DNA of 64,000 nt from Lentilitoribacter sp039986595 (GTDB lineage Bacteria > Pseudomonadota > Alphaproteobacteria > Rhizobiales > Rhizobiaceae), in the NCBI GenBank assembly GCA_039986595.1, contig JBDWQJ010000002.1, positions 1 to 64,000 on the forward strand, in the 5' to 3' direction. Under the pieces are notes generated by a model, which had not been told where the DNA came from, did no database searches, and saw only the letters and a program-made list of their open reading frames with translations. A program made the position numbers and the translations under genes. This document shows, piece by piece, positions 8,478-17,004 of the stretch; position 1 is the first letter of the stretch, and the number at the start of each line of letters is the position of its first letter.

Positions 8478-10745
8478 TTAAAGTGATATACCATTTTCTT
8501 CAATAAAATCAGTAAGAATTTCGGCAATTGTCATTTTTGCCTCTGTTTCTTCAAGTGCTGGCAGTAAAACACTCTCTAATTTACCGATATCAAGCGAAAG
8601 CAACATCGACTTCACAGGTCCGATGGCTGCTGGCGACATGGAAATTGAACGATAACCGATACCAAACAACGCCATCGCGCTTAATGGATTGCCAGCAAGT
8701 TCGCCACATAAGGTAAGCGGTGTATTTGTCTGCTCAGCTTTTTCCACGATCGATCGTAGTACACGAAGGAAAGGTCGTTTTAGCGGTGAGAAACGGTCGG
8801 ACACGCGCGCGTTGCCGCGGTCACTGGCTGTAATAAACTGGAATAAATCATTTGAACCAACAGAGATGAAATCAACAACCTCCATCAATTCGTCTAGTTG
8901 CCATAAAAGACTTGGCACTTCGAGCATCGCCCCAAAAGTGATTTTTTCCGGAACTTGATAGCCGTGGCGTTTTAAAAAATCTGTTTCTTTTTTGATGAGC
9001 TTACGCGTATCGCTCAACTCAGATAATTCGGTCACCATGGGGATCATAACACGCAATTCAGATCCGCCCGTGGCGCGAAGCAAAGCGCGAAGTTGAGTTT
9101 GCAATAATCCCGGGCGATCAAGGGAAAAACGAATGGCTCGCCATCCCAATGCTGGATTTTCTTCTTCAGCTGATCTTAGATACGGCACGACCTTATCGCC
9201 GCCAATATCAACAACGCGGAATGTAACCGGAAGGTCCCCTGCCTGGTCAAGAACTTCACGATAGAACATCTCCTGCTCTTTAACCTTCGGCATTTTCGAG
9301 GAGATCATAAACTGCAATTCTGTCCGGAACAGGCCGATACCCGCAGCACCAGATTCTTTAAGCTGCGGTAAATCGACAACCAAGCCAGCATTCATAAACA
9401 GCTTACAGGCTTGCACGTCTTTACTAATTGGCGCGACATTTCGAAGTGCAGAAAAAGCCTTTTGGCGTTTGGCAAAAAACTTTACCTTATCAGCATATGC
9501 AACTTGAAGATCGACAGCAGGACGCAGGTGTACGGTCCCATCATTGCCATCAACAATGATCGGATCACTATTTTCAGCAAGTGAAGCTATACCGGTTGCC
9601 TGGCTAACAACGGGAACGCCCATCGCCTTAGCAACAATTACAATATGGCTGGTAACTGCACCTTCTTCTAAAACCAGCCCGCGAATATTATCGCGCGGAT
9701 AATCCAAAAGCTCCGCCGCGCCCATACTGCGTGCAACGATCACCGCATCTTGCGGCAAGCCATCCACCAACGCGCTTGGGGTAAATCCGGTCAATTGTCG
9801 AAGCAATCGATTGGCCAAATCATCAAAATCAGCAAGGCGTTCACGCAAGTAGGGATCGGTCAAATTGATCATCCGCGCGCGCGTATCAGACTGAACTTTC
9901 TCAACCGCAGCTTCCGCCGTTAGGCCATTGCGAACGGCCTCTTCCATTTTACGAACCCAGCCGCGATCATTGGCAAACATGCGGAAAGCTTCAAGCACTG
10001 CACGATGTTCGCCTTCCATAGGGACATCACGACGCTCGAGCATATCATCGATTGAAATCCGCAAAGACCCAACTGCACCATCAAGTCTTTCAAGTTCAGC
10101 ATCAATATCATCATTGAGCAAATTGGTGACCACAACGCGTGGTTCATGCAAAACAACATGCCCAAGTCCAATACCTTCACCATAGGCGTCAGCATCAATT
10201 GAAACAGGGCGGGTCATATTCAATTCTAACCCGGGTTTTGTGACTTTTTTAAGCTCGCCCGTAGCAATCATTTCCGCCAAAACCATGGAAGTAGTTTCCA
10301 TAGCTTCAACATCATCATCGCCATATTCGCGTTGTTTTTTATTTTGGATAACAAGCACACCCAAAGAGCGCCCTGCCCTTAGGATCGGCACTCCTAAAAA
10401 TGAATTATAAATTTCCTCGCCTGTTTCAGGAAGATATCTAAATGCATGGTGCGATTGCGCATCTGATAAATTTAGCGGTTCAGCATTTGCGGCAATAACA
10501 CCAACAAGACCCTGCCCCATTTTCAATTGTGCTTGGTGGACAGCGTCTTTTTTCAAACCTTCTGTCGCATAAAGCTCAAGCACGCCATCAGCGCGCAACA
10601 CATAAAACGAGCAAACTTCTGCAACCATGCTGGTCGCAATCTGATGCACAACCCTATCAAGCCGCTCTTGCGGCTCAAGAGCTTCTGCCATCAACTCACG
10701 GAGGCGCTTTAGGAGATTACGCGGGCCAGTTTGATTAGGCACCAT
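8478..10745 (-). CDS. ptsP: PTS-Ntr enzyme I (phosphoenolpyruvate-protein phosphotransferase PtsP)
   Basis: First enzyme of the nitrogen-related phosphotransferase relay: it autophosphorylates with PEP and passes phosphate to NPr (PtsO), then to EIIA-Ntr, with regulatory output rather than sugar uptake. The 755 residues show an N-terminal GAF sensor domain (about 20-160), a PEP-utiliser N-terminal domain, the phosphohistidine site TSHIVIVAKAMG with H367, and the PEP-binding TIM-barrel C-terminus (FRTELQFM, GSNDLFQF). The GAF domain distinguishes it from carbohydrate EI. It follows lysC by 79 bases, as in other Hyphomicrobiales. Confidence 0.96.
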   Translation of the reverse strand: MVPNQTGPRNLLKRLRELMAEALEPQERLDRVVHQIATSMVAEVCSFYVLRADGVLELYATEGLKKDAVHQAQLKMGQGLVGVIAANAEPLNLSDAQSHHAFRYLPETGEEIYNSFLGVPILRAGRSLGVLVIQNKKQREYGDDDVEAMETTSMVLAEMIATGELKKVTKPGLELNMTRPVSIDADAYGEGIGLGHVVLHEPRVVVTNLLNDDIDAELERLDGAVGSLRISIDDMLERRDVPMEGEHRAVLEAFRMFANDRGWVRKMEEAVRNGLTAEAAVEKVQSDTRARMINLTDPYLRERLADFDDLANRLLRQLTGFTPSALVDGLPQDAVIVARSMGAAELLDYPRDNIRGLVLEEGAVTSHIVIVAKAMGVPVVSQATGIASLAENSDPIIVDGNDGTVHLRPAVDLQVAYADKVKFFAKRQKAFSALRNVAPISKDVQACKLFMNAGLVVDLPQLKESGAAGIGLFRTELQFMISSKMPKVKEQEMFYREVLDQAGDLPVTFRVVDIGGDKVVPYLRSAEEENPALGWRAIRFSLDRPGLLQTQLRALLRATGGSELRVMIPMVTELSELSDTRKLIKKETDFLKRHGYQVPEKITFGAMLEVPSLLWQLDELMEVVDFISVGSNDLFQFITASDRGNARVSDRFSPLKRPFLRVLRSIVEKAEQTNTPLTLCGELAGNPLSAMALFGIGYRSISMSPAAIGPVKSMLLSLDIGKLESVLLPALEETEAKMTIAEILTDFIEENGISL

Positions 10746-10824
10746 AAACCCTCCTAAATGTCACACTGATTTTTATCTCATGTTCGGTGAACATGATCAG
10801 CCTCCATGAAAACGATCGAATTTT

Positions 10825-12072
10825 TTAGTCTAGTTCGTAAACAGAATGTAAGGTGCGAACCGCCAACTCAGCATACTCGCTATCGATCAAGATTGAAATT
10901 TTTATTTCAGATGTCGTGATTGCTTTAATGTTGATACCTTTTTCAGCCATCGCTTTAAAAGCAGTTGCGGCAACACCCGCATGAGAGCGCATGCCAATAC
11001 CAATGACTGAAACCTTGACCAAACCAGTTTCACTTTGAACGACATCAAAACCGATATTCTGTTTTTCTTTTTGCAAAACACCAAGCGCTTTGTCGATATC
11101 ACCCGAAGGCAAAGTAAACGTCATATCCGTATGTGTACCATCTTCAGATATGTTCTGAACAATCATATCAACATTGATATATTCATCTGACAATGGTCCA
11201 AAAATTGCTGCCGAAACACCTGGAGAGTCTGACAAACGTCTCAGAGAAATCTGTGCCTCATCTTTTGAATAGGCAATACCTGTGACAACTTCTTGTTCCA
11301 AAATCTCATCCTCATCACAAATTAAAGTACCGGGAGGGTTTTCAAAATCACCCATACCCTCGGCATCAGGGTCTTCAAAACTTGAACGCACAAACATGCG
11401 AACCTTGTGTACCATGGCAAGTTCAACTGAACGAACTTGTAAAACTTTTGCACCTAAGGATGCCATTTCAAGCATTTCCTCAAAGGCAATTTTGCCCAAT
11501 CGACGTGCCTTTGGCTCAATCCTTGGATCTGTTGTGTAAACACCGTCAACATCTGTGTAGATATCGCAGCGATCTGCATTGACCCCAGCGGCAATGGCTA
11601 CAGCGCTTGTATCAGACCCGCCCCGACCAAGGGTCGCCACTCGATTATCTGGACCAATACCTTGGAAACCAGCAACAACAGCAACTTGCCCTTCACCAAA
11701 TCGGCGCACAAGATCTGAACCATCGATATCTTCAATACGCGCAGCACCATGGGCACCACTTGTACGAATTGGGATTTGCCAGCCCTGCCATGATCGTGCG
11801 TTCACGCCCATGGACTGGAGTGTTATGGCTAAAAGACCAGATGTAACCTGTTCACCAGAAGAGACCACAACATCATATTCGCGTGCATCATGCATCGGTG
11901 ATGCTTCACGCGTCCATCCAACCAATTCATTGGTTTTACCTGACATTGCAGACACCACAACAGCCACTTCATGGCCATTATCAACTTCGCGCTTAACGTG
12001 GCGTGCTACATTTCTAATACGGTCAATATCCGCAACAGATGTGCCGCCAAACTTCATTACTATTCGGGCCAT
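10825..12072 (-). CDS. lysC: Aspartate kinase
   Basis: Catalyses phosphorylation of aspartate, the first step to lysine, threonine, methionine and diaminopimelate. The 415-residue protein has the kinase domain beginning with KFGGTS (7-12), the GRGGSDTSA nucleotide-binding stretch near 150, and two ACT domains in the last 150 residues, which in the family bind lysine and threonine for feedback inhibition. It is the first gene of the lysC-ptsP-prfA-prmC run and is divergent from ubiG. Confidence 0.96.
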   Translation of the reverse strand: MARIVMKFGGTSVADIDRIRNVARHVKREVDNGHEVAVVVSAMSGKTNELVGWTREASPMHDAREYDVVVSSGEQVTSGLLAITLQSMGVNARSWQGWQIPIRTSGAHGAARIEDIDGSDLVRRFGEGQVAVVAGFQGIGPDNRVATLGRGGSDTSAVAIAAGVNADRCDIYTDVDGVYTTDPRIEPKARRLGKIAFEEMLEMASLGAKVLQVRSVELAMVHKVRMFVRSSFEDPDAEGMGDFENPPGTLICDEDEILEQEVVTGIAYSKDEAQISLRRLSDSPGVSAAIFGPLSDEYINVDMIVQNISEDGTHTDMTFTLPSGDIDKALGVLQKEKQNIGFDVVQSETGLVKVSVIGIGMRSHAGVAATAFKAMAEKGINIKAITTSEIKISILIDSEYAELAVRTLHSVYELD

Positions 12073-12371
12073 TAAACTGAAAGGTCCTGTTGTATTTCAT
12101 TCACATATGCTAACTCGTCCGGTGATACCGACTGCTCTGTGACCAATCATGTGGGACGAAGTTGCCGCTACATATCGAATAAATGCAAAAACTGCAACAT
12201 AGAACTATCATCCTGCTGGCTGACAAGCCACTAAACAAACCTGTGAGATAAGATTACCACAATGAGTTTATGACAGCGATTAAACAGCGCAGGCGGTCTA
12301 AAACCTTTTGACTTGCGTAGTTATGTTATGATTGAACATGAATAACCAGTCTCATTTAAAGGCGTAATGAC

Positions 12372-13118
12372 ATGACCGTTGCAGAAAAGACCACAATCGA
12401 CCAAAGTGAAGTTGACCGCTTTTCAAAAATGGCCGCAGAATGGTGGAACCCGGACGGCAAGTTCAAACCATTGCATAAGTTCAATCCTGTTCGGTTAGCG
12501 TATATCCGTGATCATGCTGCTCAGCATTTTGGCAAAGACCCGCATGCTCCAAAACCATTAGAGGGTTTGCGGATGCTAGATATTGGTTGCGGCGGCGGTT
12601 TATTGTGCGAACCTATGGCACGCATGGGCGCAACAGTTATTGGCGCTGACGCATCTGAAACAAACATTGAAATTGCTAAAATCCACGCTGAACAAAGCGG
12701 CTTGGATATTGATTATCGCGCGCAGACATCAGAAGCCTTAGCTGCAAATGGCGAAAAGTTCGATATTATTTTAAACATGGAAGTTGTTGAACATGTTGCA
12801 GATGTCGATTTGTTTTTAACTTCTTGCGCTGACATGCTTAAACCCGGCGGCTTGATGTTCATCGCAACAATAAATCGCACGATGAAAGCTATGGCGTTGG
12901 CAATCATTGGCGCTGAATATGTGTTGCGGTGGTTGCCGCGCGGCACACACCAATATGAAAAACTTGTGCGCCCTGAAGAGATTAAAACACCACTTGGAAA
13001 TTCGGGTCTCACTTTGGTTGATCAAACCGGGGTGTTTTATAATCCATTGCTCGATCAGTGGAATTTAAGCAACGACATGGACGTGAACTACATGATGTTG
13101 CTGGAGCGCAAAGCTTAA
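12372..13118 (+). CDS. ubiG: Ubiquinone biosynthesis O-methyltransferase UbiG
   Basis: SAM-dependent enzyme performing both O-methylations in ubiquinone synthesis (on the 2-polyprenyl-6-hydroxyphenol and demethylubiquinol intermediates). 248 residues, with the SAM-binding motif LDIGCGGG at 69-76, the acidic GAD after strand 2, and the UbiG-typical N-terminus FSKMAAEWWNPDGKFKPLH and GTHQYEKLVRPEE near residue 200. It is divergent from lysC; the 299-base space between them must hold both promoters. A TTGACT at 12308-12313 resembles a -35 element but has no good -10 partner. Confidence 0.96.
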   Translation: MTVAEKTTIDQSEVDRFSKMAAEWWNPDGKFKPLHKFNPVRLAYIRDHAAQHFGKDPHAPKPLEGLRMLDIGCGGGLLCEPMARMGATVIGADASETNIEIAKIHAEQSGLDIDYRAQTSEALAANGEKFDIILNMEVVEHVADVDLFLTSCADMLKPGGLMFIATINRTMKAMALAIIGAEYVLRWLPRGTHQYEKLVRPEEIKTPLGNSGLTLVDQTGVFYNPLLDQWNLSNDMDVNYMMLLERKA

Positions 13119-13190
13119 TCAATAGACTTACAATTCGACTTGAAAACAACGATCGACACTTTGTGTCTTTACAAAAATATTACGTTGTGC

Positions 13191-13229
13191 AATTCTCATA
13201 TATAAGAAATATTCCCACATATGAGAATT
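13191..13229. promoter_or_regulatory. Inverted repeat / candidate operator before the XRE-cupin gene
   Basis: Two perfect 11-base inverted arms, AATTCTCATAT (13191-13201) and ATATGAGAATT (13219-13229), are separated by 17 bases and end 3 bases before the start codon at 13233. The left arm also forms part of a near-perfect short palindrome TTCTCATATATAAGAA (13193-13208). The position next to a DNA-binding regulator gene suggests autoregulation; alternatively the transcript could form a start-blocking hairpin. Confidence 0.55.
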
Positions 13230-13232
13230 TAA

Positions 13233-13793
13233 ATGCAAGAAGTGTTCACAGGAAAATTAGCAAACCACTTAAAGCAATTGCGTCTAGTCAAAGCGTTATC
13301 GCTTGATCAGCTCGCAACTGAGACCGGAATTAGCCGCGCCAGTTTATCGCGTTTGGAAAATGGTAGCGTCAGCCCAACCACTGAAGTTTTAAGCAAACTT
13401 TGCGTCACCTACAAAATCAAAATGTCGAAACTCCTTGCGATGCTAGAGGGAGATTTCGAACCCCTTATCAAAGATAACGCCCAACTTTACTGGAAAGATC
13501 CAGACATTGGTTTCACGCGTCGGTCTGTATCTCCATCAACGGATGAATTATCCGGTGAGATATTAAAATGTGAGATCGAACCCGACACCACGATAACCTA
13601 TGACAGGCGGTCAATCCCAAGTCTTGAGCATCATTTACTCATGCTCGAAGGATCATTGTGTTTAACCGTCGGCGAAGATGAATACCAGTTATCAGCCCAA
13701 GATTGCCTTCGATATATATCCGCCGAATTCGTTGAATTTAAAACACCGAAAGATAGCCATGCGACATACCTTGTATTCATCGTTGGAGGGTAA
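13233..13793 (+). CDS. XRE-family transcriptional regulator with C-terminal cupin domain
   Basis: A 186-residue one-component regulator. Residues about 10-66 form an HTH_3/XRE domain (LRLVKALSLDQLA, GISRASLSRLENG), and residues about 105-180 a cupin_2 fold that in this architecture senses a small ligand. The start at 13233 lies directly after a strong inverted repeat, suggesting autorepression. The next gene, a GNAT acetyltransferase, starts only 4 bases after this stop, so the two are co-transcribed; regulator-acetyltransferase pairs of this kind often control their partner. The ligand is unknown. Confidence 0.88.
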   Translation: MQEVFTGKLANHLKQLRLVKALSLDQLATETGISRASLSRLENGSVSPTTEVLSKLCVTYKIKMSKLLAMLEGDFEPLIKDNAQLYWKDPDIGFTRRSVSPSTDELSGEILKCEIEPDTTITYDRRSIPSLEHHLLMLEGSLCLTVGEDEYQLSAQDCLRYISAEFVEFKTPKDSHATYLVFIVGG

Positions 13794-13797
13794 CTTT

Positions 13798-14349
13798 ATG
13801 CCACTTCATAAAGAACACGCGTCAATTAAAATCCTACAACCAGAAGACATTCATAAATATCTAGATCCATTATCCGATATTTTGGTGAAAAGCGTTCACG
13901 CGGGCGCTGCTATCCGCTTTGTTATGCCATTTACTAAAATGGATGCACGCGCATATTGGTGGAATGAAATTCTGCCCGCTGTGCAAACAGGACAGCACAT
14001 CTTATTCGCAGCTTTTGAAAACAACATCCCCGTTGGAACCGTCCAACTTATTCAGGAGATGCCATCAAACCAGCCGCACCGATGTGAAGTTTCAAAACTG
14101 ATGGTTCATCCCGATCACCGTCGGAAAGGCATTGCAGGAGAGCTCATGCATGCTTTGGAAACACATGCTAATTTCACCAAGAGATCACTGATCACGCTTG
14201 ATACAAGAACAGGCGACGTTGCAGAAGGCTTTTACAAATCACTAGGCTTTATGCAAGCGGGCGTTATTCCAAATTTTGCCCTTAATCCAGACGGCAAAGC
14301 ATATCATGGAACAACGTATATGTATAAAGAGCTAACCGCGCACCCTTAG
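13798..14349 (+). CDS. GNAT family N-acetyltransferase
   Basis: A 183-residue acetyl-CoA-dependent acetyltransferase. Acetyl-CoA-binding motif A is visible as VSKLMVHPDHRRKGIAGELM around residues 95-115, followed by LITLDTRTGDVAEGFYKSLGF, the usual end of the fold. The frame is open further upstream inside the previous gene, but the ATG at 13798 has a strong GGAGGG ribosome-binding site 7 bases ahead. Substrate unknown. The close spacing to the XRE-cupin gene implies joint control. It overlaps the stop of convergent chrA by 4 bases. Confidence 0.88.
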   Translation: MPLHKEHASIKILQPEDIHKYLDPLSDILVKSVHAGAAIRFVMPFTKMDARAYWWNEILPAVQTGQHILFAAFENNIPVGTVQLIQEMPSNQPHRCEVSKLMVHPDHRRKGIAGELMHALETHANFTKRSLITLDTRTGDVAEGFYKSLGFMQAGVIPNFALNPDGKAYHGTTYMYKELTAHP

Positions 14350-15632
14350 CCAAAGCTTGATAAAACCCAGCCAAGACATGCGGACAATGCAAGTACTTTA
14401 AGCAAACCAATTTTAAACCTAAGCAAAAGCAGAGCAGCGAGCGCAGATAAGAAAAATACATGCCAATTCAACGAAGCAAAATCAGGCACCCAGAGCGTTA
14501 ATATACCGACCTCTTGGCGCGATACATTTTCAAAAAACACATGCAACCCAAACCAGATCGATAGGTTTAAAATCACGCCAACAACTGCGGCTGTAATCAT
14601 CGATAATGCTGAGCTCAAACGGGGCTGTGCCGAGATCCATTCGATATAAGGTGCACCTGTGAATATCCATAAAAAGCATGGAACAAACGTCACCCATAGC
14701 GTCACGATTGCACCCAAAACGCCTAATGCAAATCCACCTTCTTTAAATGCTGCTAGAAAGCCAACAAATTCAGTCACGAGAATCAACGGGCCAGGCGTCG
14801 TTTCCGCAAGTCCCAAACCATCCATCATCTCGCCAGCTGTTAACCAGCCAAATTGTGTCACAACATCCTGCGCCATATAGGCAAGTACGGCGTAAGCACC
14901 GCCAAATGTGACGACAGCAAGCTTGGAGAAAAACCCAGCAAGGGCATTGAGTATTTCAATTTCAAAAATCAAATCGACTAAAAACAAAGGAGCAATCCAG
15001 ATAAATAGCCAAACGACTATTGTCTTGATGCTTTTTAAAAAGTCCGAAGTTTCTAATTTCGATGGAACCTCGTCCGTTGCAACATCACTAGATGACAGAA
15101 AAAAACCATATAGACCTGCACCAAGCACAATAACCGGAAACGGCAGCGACAGAAAAAAGATCCCGACAAACGCGATCACCGCCATCACCCAATGGATCGT
15201 GCGTTTAAGTGCCCGTTTTGACACTTTTAACAACGCCTCGATAACAATGATTAAGACGGTGGCTTTTACCCCAAGGAAAAGCGCTGCCATCAAAGGCACA
15301 TCACCAAAATATGCGTAGATGCTCGCAAGCGCTAAAATGACAAATGCACCAGGTAACACAAACAACAACCCGGCAAGCAACCCGCCAATAACACCTCTCA
15401 TCCGCCAACCTGCATATGTCGCAAGCTGCATGGCTTCAGGCCCGGGTAACAACATGCAAAAGCTTAAAGCATTGAGATATTGTTTTTCTGAAAGCCATGA
15501 TCTTTCATCAACCAAAACCTTATGCATGAGCGCAATTTGTGCAGCAGGTCCACCAAATGATAAAACACCAATACGACCGAATGTGTGGAATAAATCCTTA
15601 CCCGTTGGGGAACTCATCTCATCGGTATTCAT
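14346..15632 (-). CDS. chrA: Chromate transporter ChrA (long-chain, two-domain)
   Basis: Inner-membrane chromate efflux protein of the CHR superfamily. 428 residues, with the two homologous halves of long-chain ChrA: FGRIGVLSFGGPAAQIALMH with LLPGPEAMQLATYAGW in the N-half, and AVVTFGGAYAVLAYMAQ with ETTPGPLILVTEFVGF in the C-half. About ten hydrophobic segments. Its start overlaps the stop of the upstream rhodanese-ChrB gene in an ATGA junction, indicating translational coupling and a two-gene resistance operon. Confidence 0.95.
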   Translation of the reverse strand: MNTDEMSSPTGKDLFHTFGRIGVLSFGGPAAQIALMHKVLVDERSWLSEKQYLNALSFCMLLPGPEAMQLATYAGWRMRGVIGGLLAGLLFVLPGAFVILALASIYAYFGDVPLMAALFLGVKATVLIIVIEALLKVSKRALKRTIHWVMAVIAFVGIFFLSLPFPVIVLGAGLYGFFLSSSDVATDEVPSKLETSDFLKSIKTIVVWLFIWIAPLFLVDLIFEIEILNALAGFFSKLAVVTFGGAYAVLAYMAQDVVTQFGWLTAGEMMDGLGLAETTPGPLILVTEFVGFLAAFKEGGFALGVLGAIVTLWVTFVPCFLWIFTGAPYIEWISAQPRLSSALSMITAAVVGVILNLSIWFGLHVFFENVSRQEVGILTLWVPDFASLNWHVFFLSALAALLLLRFKIGLLKVLALSACLGWVLSSFG

Positions 15633-16447
15633 GATGGCGATCCATCAGGCAAGGAATGATGTGCTTCATTCATCGCATCTCTCGCCCAACGATATAAAGC
15701 ATCATAAATCAGCATGCCCGCATCCAATTGTTCAAGATCATTTTTATACATACGAGATAGCCCAAGTGAAATCGCCATAAGTCCTTTGCATTCTGCAGCA
15801 AGATTATGACAGTTTGTATCGGCACCGCGAATAATCTCGGCCAATTTATTTAATGCCTGAGTATGCAGGCCAAATTCGTTCAACATCGTATCAAAGGTGC
15901 ATTTATCATCACGGTGTGACCAGAAAACATCTGGTATATCAAAAGGTGTCGCATTAAATTTCTCTGCAACCAATTGCACCTGGCTTGGCGCAACAAACAA
16001 AAACTGCGCATCAGGATCAATAAATCGTCTAATAAACCATGGGCAAGCAATGCGATCTATTTTCGGGCGTTGTTTAGTGACCCACAAACTATGTGTTTTT
16101 CCAGCTGTTTGCGGTATTTTACCCGCATCAACTAGAGGGGCATTCGCATCCCGCCAAGCAAAATGTCCACCTTCGAGCGTTTCAACATGTATATAATGCG
16201 TCCGTAATATCGCGGCAGCACCCTGACTGATCTTAAAACCCTTTTGACAGTAAACAACAACAGATTTGCCAGTTAGCGCGGGGACAAGCGCTTCTATATT
16301 ATCAAACCTGAACCTTTTCGCGCTGGGTATAAGTGTCGGTTCATCGTGAAAATCTTCATCAATTCGAACGTCGATGATAACTGGGCAATTTGGAGTGCCG
16401 ATTAGCTTTGATAATTGCGGTACGGTAATTTCTGTTGGTGACGCCAT
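15629..16447 (-). CDS. Rhodanese / ChrB-domain chromate resistance protein
   Basis: A 272-residue two-domain protein. Residues about 5-105 form a rhodanese-like sulfurtransferase domain with active-site loop YCQKGFKIS; the rest is the ChrB C-terminal domain (QRPKIDRIACPWFIRRFIDP, then FWSHRDDKCTFDTMLNEF). The classical N-terminal ChrB domain is missing and replaced by rhodanese, a known variant often annotated sulfurtransferase/chromate resistance protein. ChrB is linked to chromate-dependent induction or chromate reduction; which applies here is open. The ATG at 16447 has AAGGAT upstream and is preferred to an in-frame ATG 15 bases earlier. It is coupled to chrA. Confidence 0.88.
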   Translation of the reverse strand: MASPTEITVPQLSKLIGTPNCPVIIDVRIDEDFHDEPTLIPSAKRFRFDNIEALVPALTGKSVVVYCQKGFKISQGAAAILRTHYIHVETLEGGHFAWRDANAPLVDAGKIPQTAGKTHSLWVTKQRPKIDRIACPWFIRRFIDPDAQFLFVAPSQVQLVAEKFNATPFDIPDVFWSHRDDKCTFDTMLNEFGLHTQALNKLAEIIRGADTNCHNLAAECKGLMAISLGLSRMYKNDLEQLDAGMLIYDALYRWARDAMNEAHHSLPDGSPS

Positions 16448-16500
16448 GACGTATCCTTGCATTTTAGCTATGAAGAGATACGGGATTTAAGCTGACGCCT

Positions 16501-16516
16501 CACGGGGCACCCCGTG
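16501..16516. promoter_or_regulatory. GC-rich palindrome upstream of the chromate operon
   Basis: CACGGGGCACCCCGTG is an inverted repeat with 6-base arms around a GCAC centre, lying between the DUF1178 stop and the rhodanese-ChrB start. It could be a weak terminator (no T-tract follows on the minus strand) or an operator for the chromate genes. I cannot decide. Confidence 0.35.
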
Positions 16517-16566
16517 CGCCCCATAACAACTTAATGCCAATTTTTTACATAAAGTGTCAAGTCAGA

Positions 16567-16995
16567 TCAGTTCTGATCTTCAGGCACATCTGGAAGCGGC
16601 AAAATTTCAACGCCTTCTTCCACCAATTCATGCACCTCATCAAGTGATGCATTGCCATGAATACCACGTGCTTTTGTCTCACCATAATGGATTTTGCGCG
16701 CTTCTTCTGAAAACTTATCGCCAACATTTTCGGTGTTGGATTTCACCTGATTGACCATCTCTCTAATAGTTTTCATCGCCTCTTGTTGCGCAGCAGACAT
16801 CATCATTTGCTGTTTGGCTTCTTTCGCACGTCCCGTTGTTACAGATGGGACCATCAACGCTTTTTGCACATCAGCTGAGCCGCAATGCGGACAACTAACC
16901 AATCCACGGCTTTGCTGATCGTCAAAGTCTGATCCGGATGAAAACCAGGCTTCAAAATCATGCTTATGTTCACAGGCGAGATTAAATTTGATCAT
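16567..16995 (-). CDS. DUF1178 family protein
   Basis: A 142-residue protein of DUF1178, common in Alpha- and Betaproteobacteria, function unknown. The N-terminus IKFNLACEHKHDFEAWF with a later CPHCG pair (near residues 35-39) suggests a small zinc-ribbon-like fold. The middle is helical and Gln/Met-rich (QQMMMSAAQQEAMKTI). It starts 9 bases downstream of the amidohydrolase gene and is probably the last gene of the grxC-amidohydrolase-DUF1178 operon. Confidence 0.9.
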   Translation of the reverse strand: MIKFNLACEHKHDFEAWFSSGSDFDDQQSRGLVSCPHCGSADVQKALMVPSVTTGRAKEAKQQMMMSAAQQEAMKTIREMVNQVKSNTENVGDKFSEEARKIHYGETKARGIHGNASLDEVHELVEEGVEILPLPDVPEDQN

Positions 16996-17004
16996 TACAA
17001 GAAC

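Noticed and set aside
11579..12142. 187-codon open frame opposite lysC
   Set aside because: It lies wholly antisense to lysC and its upstream region, and has Thr/Ser/Pro-rich composition typical of a shadow frame.
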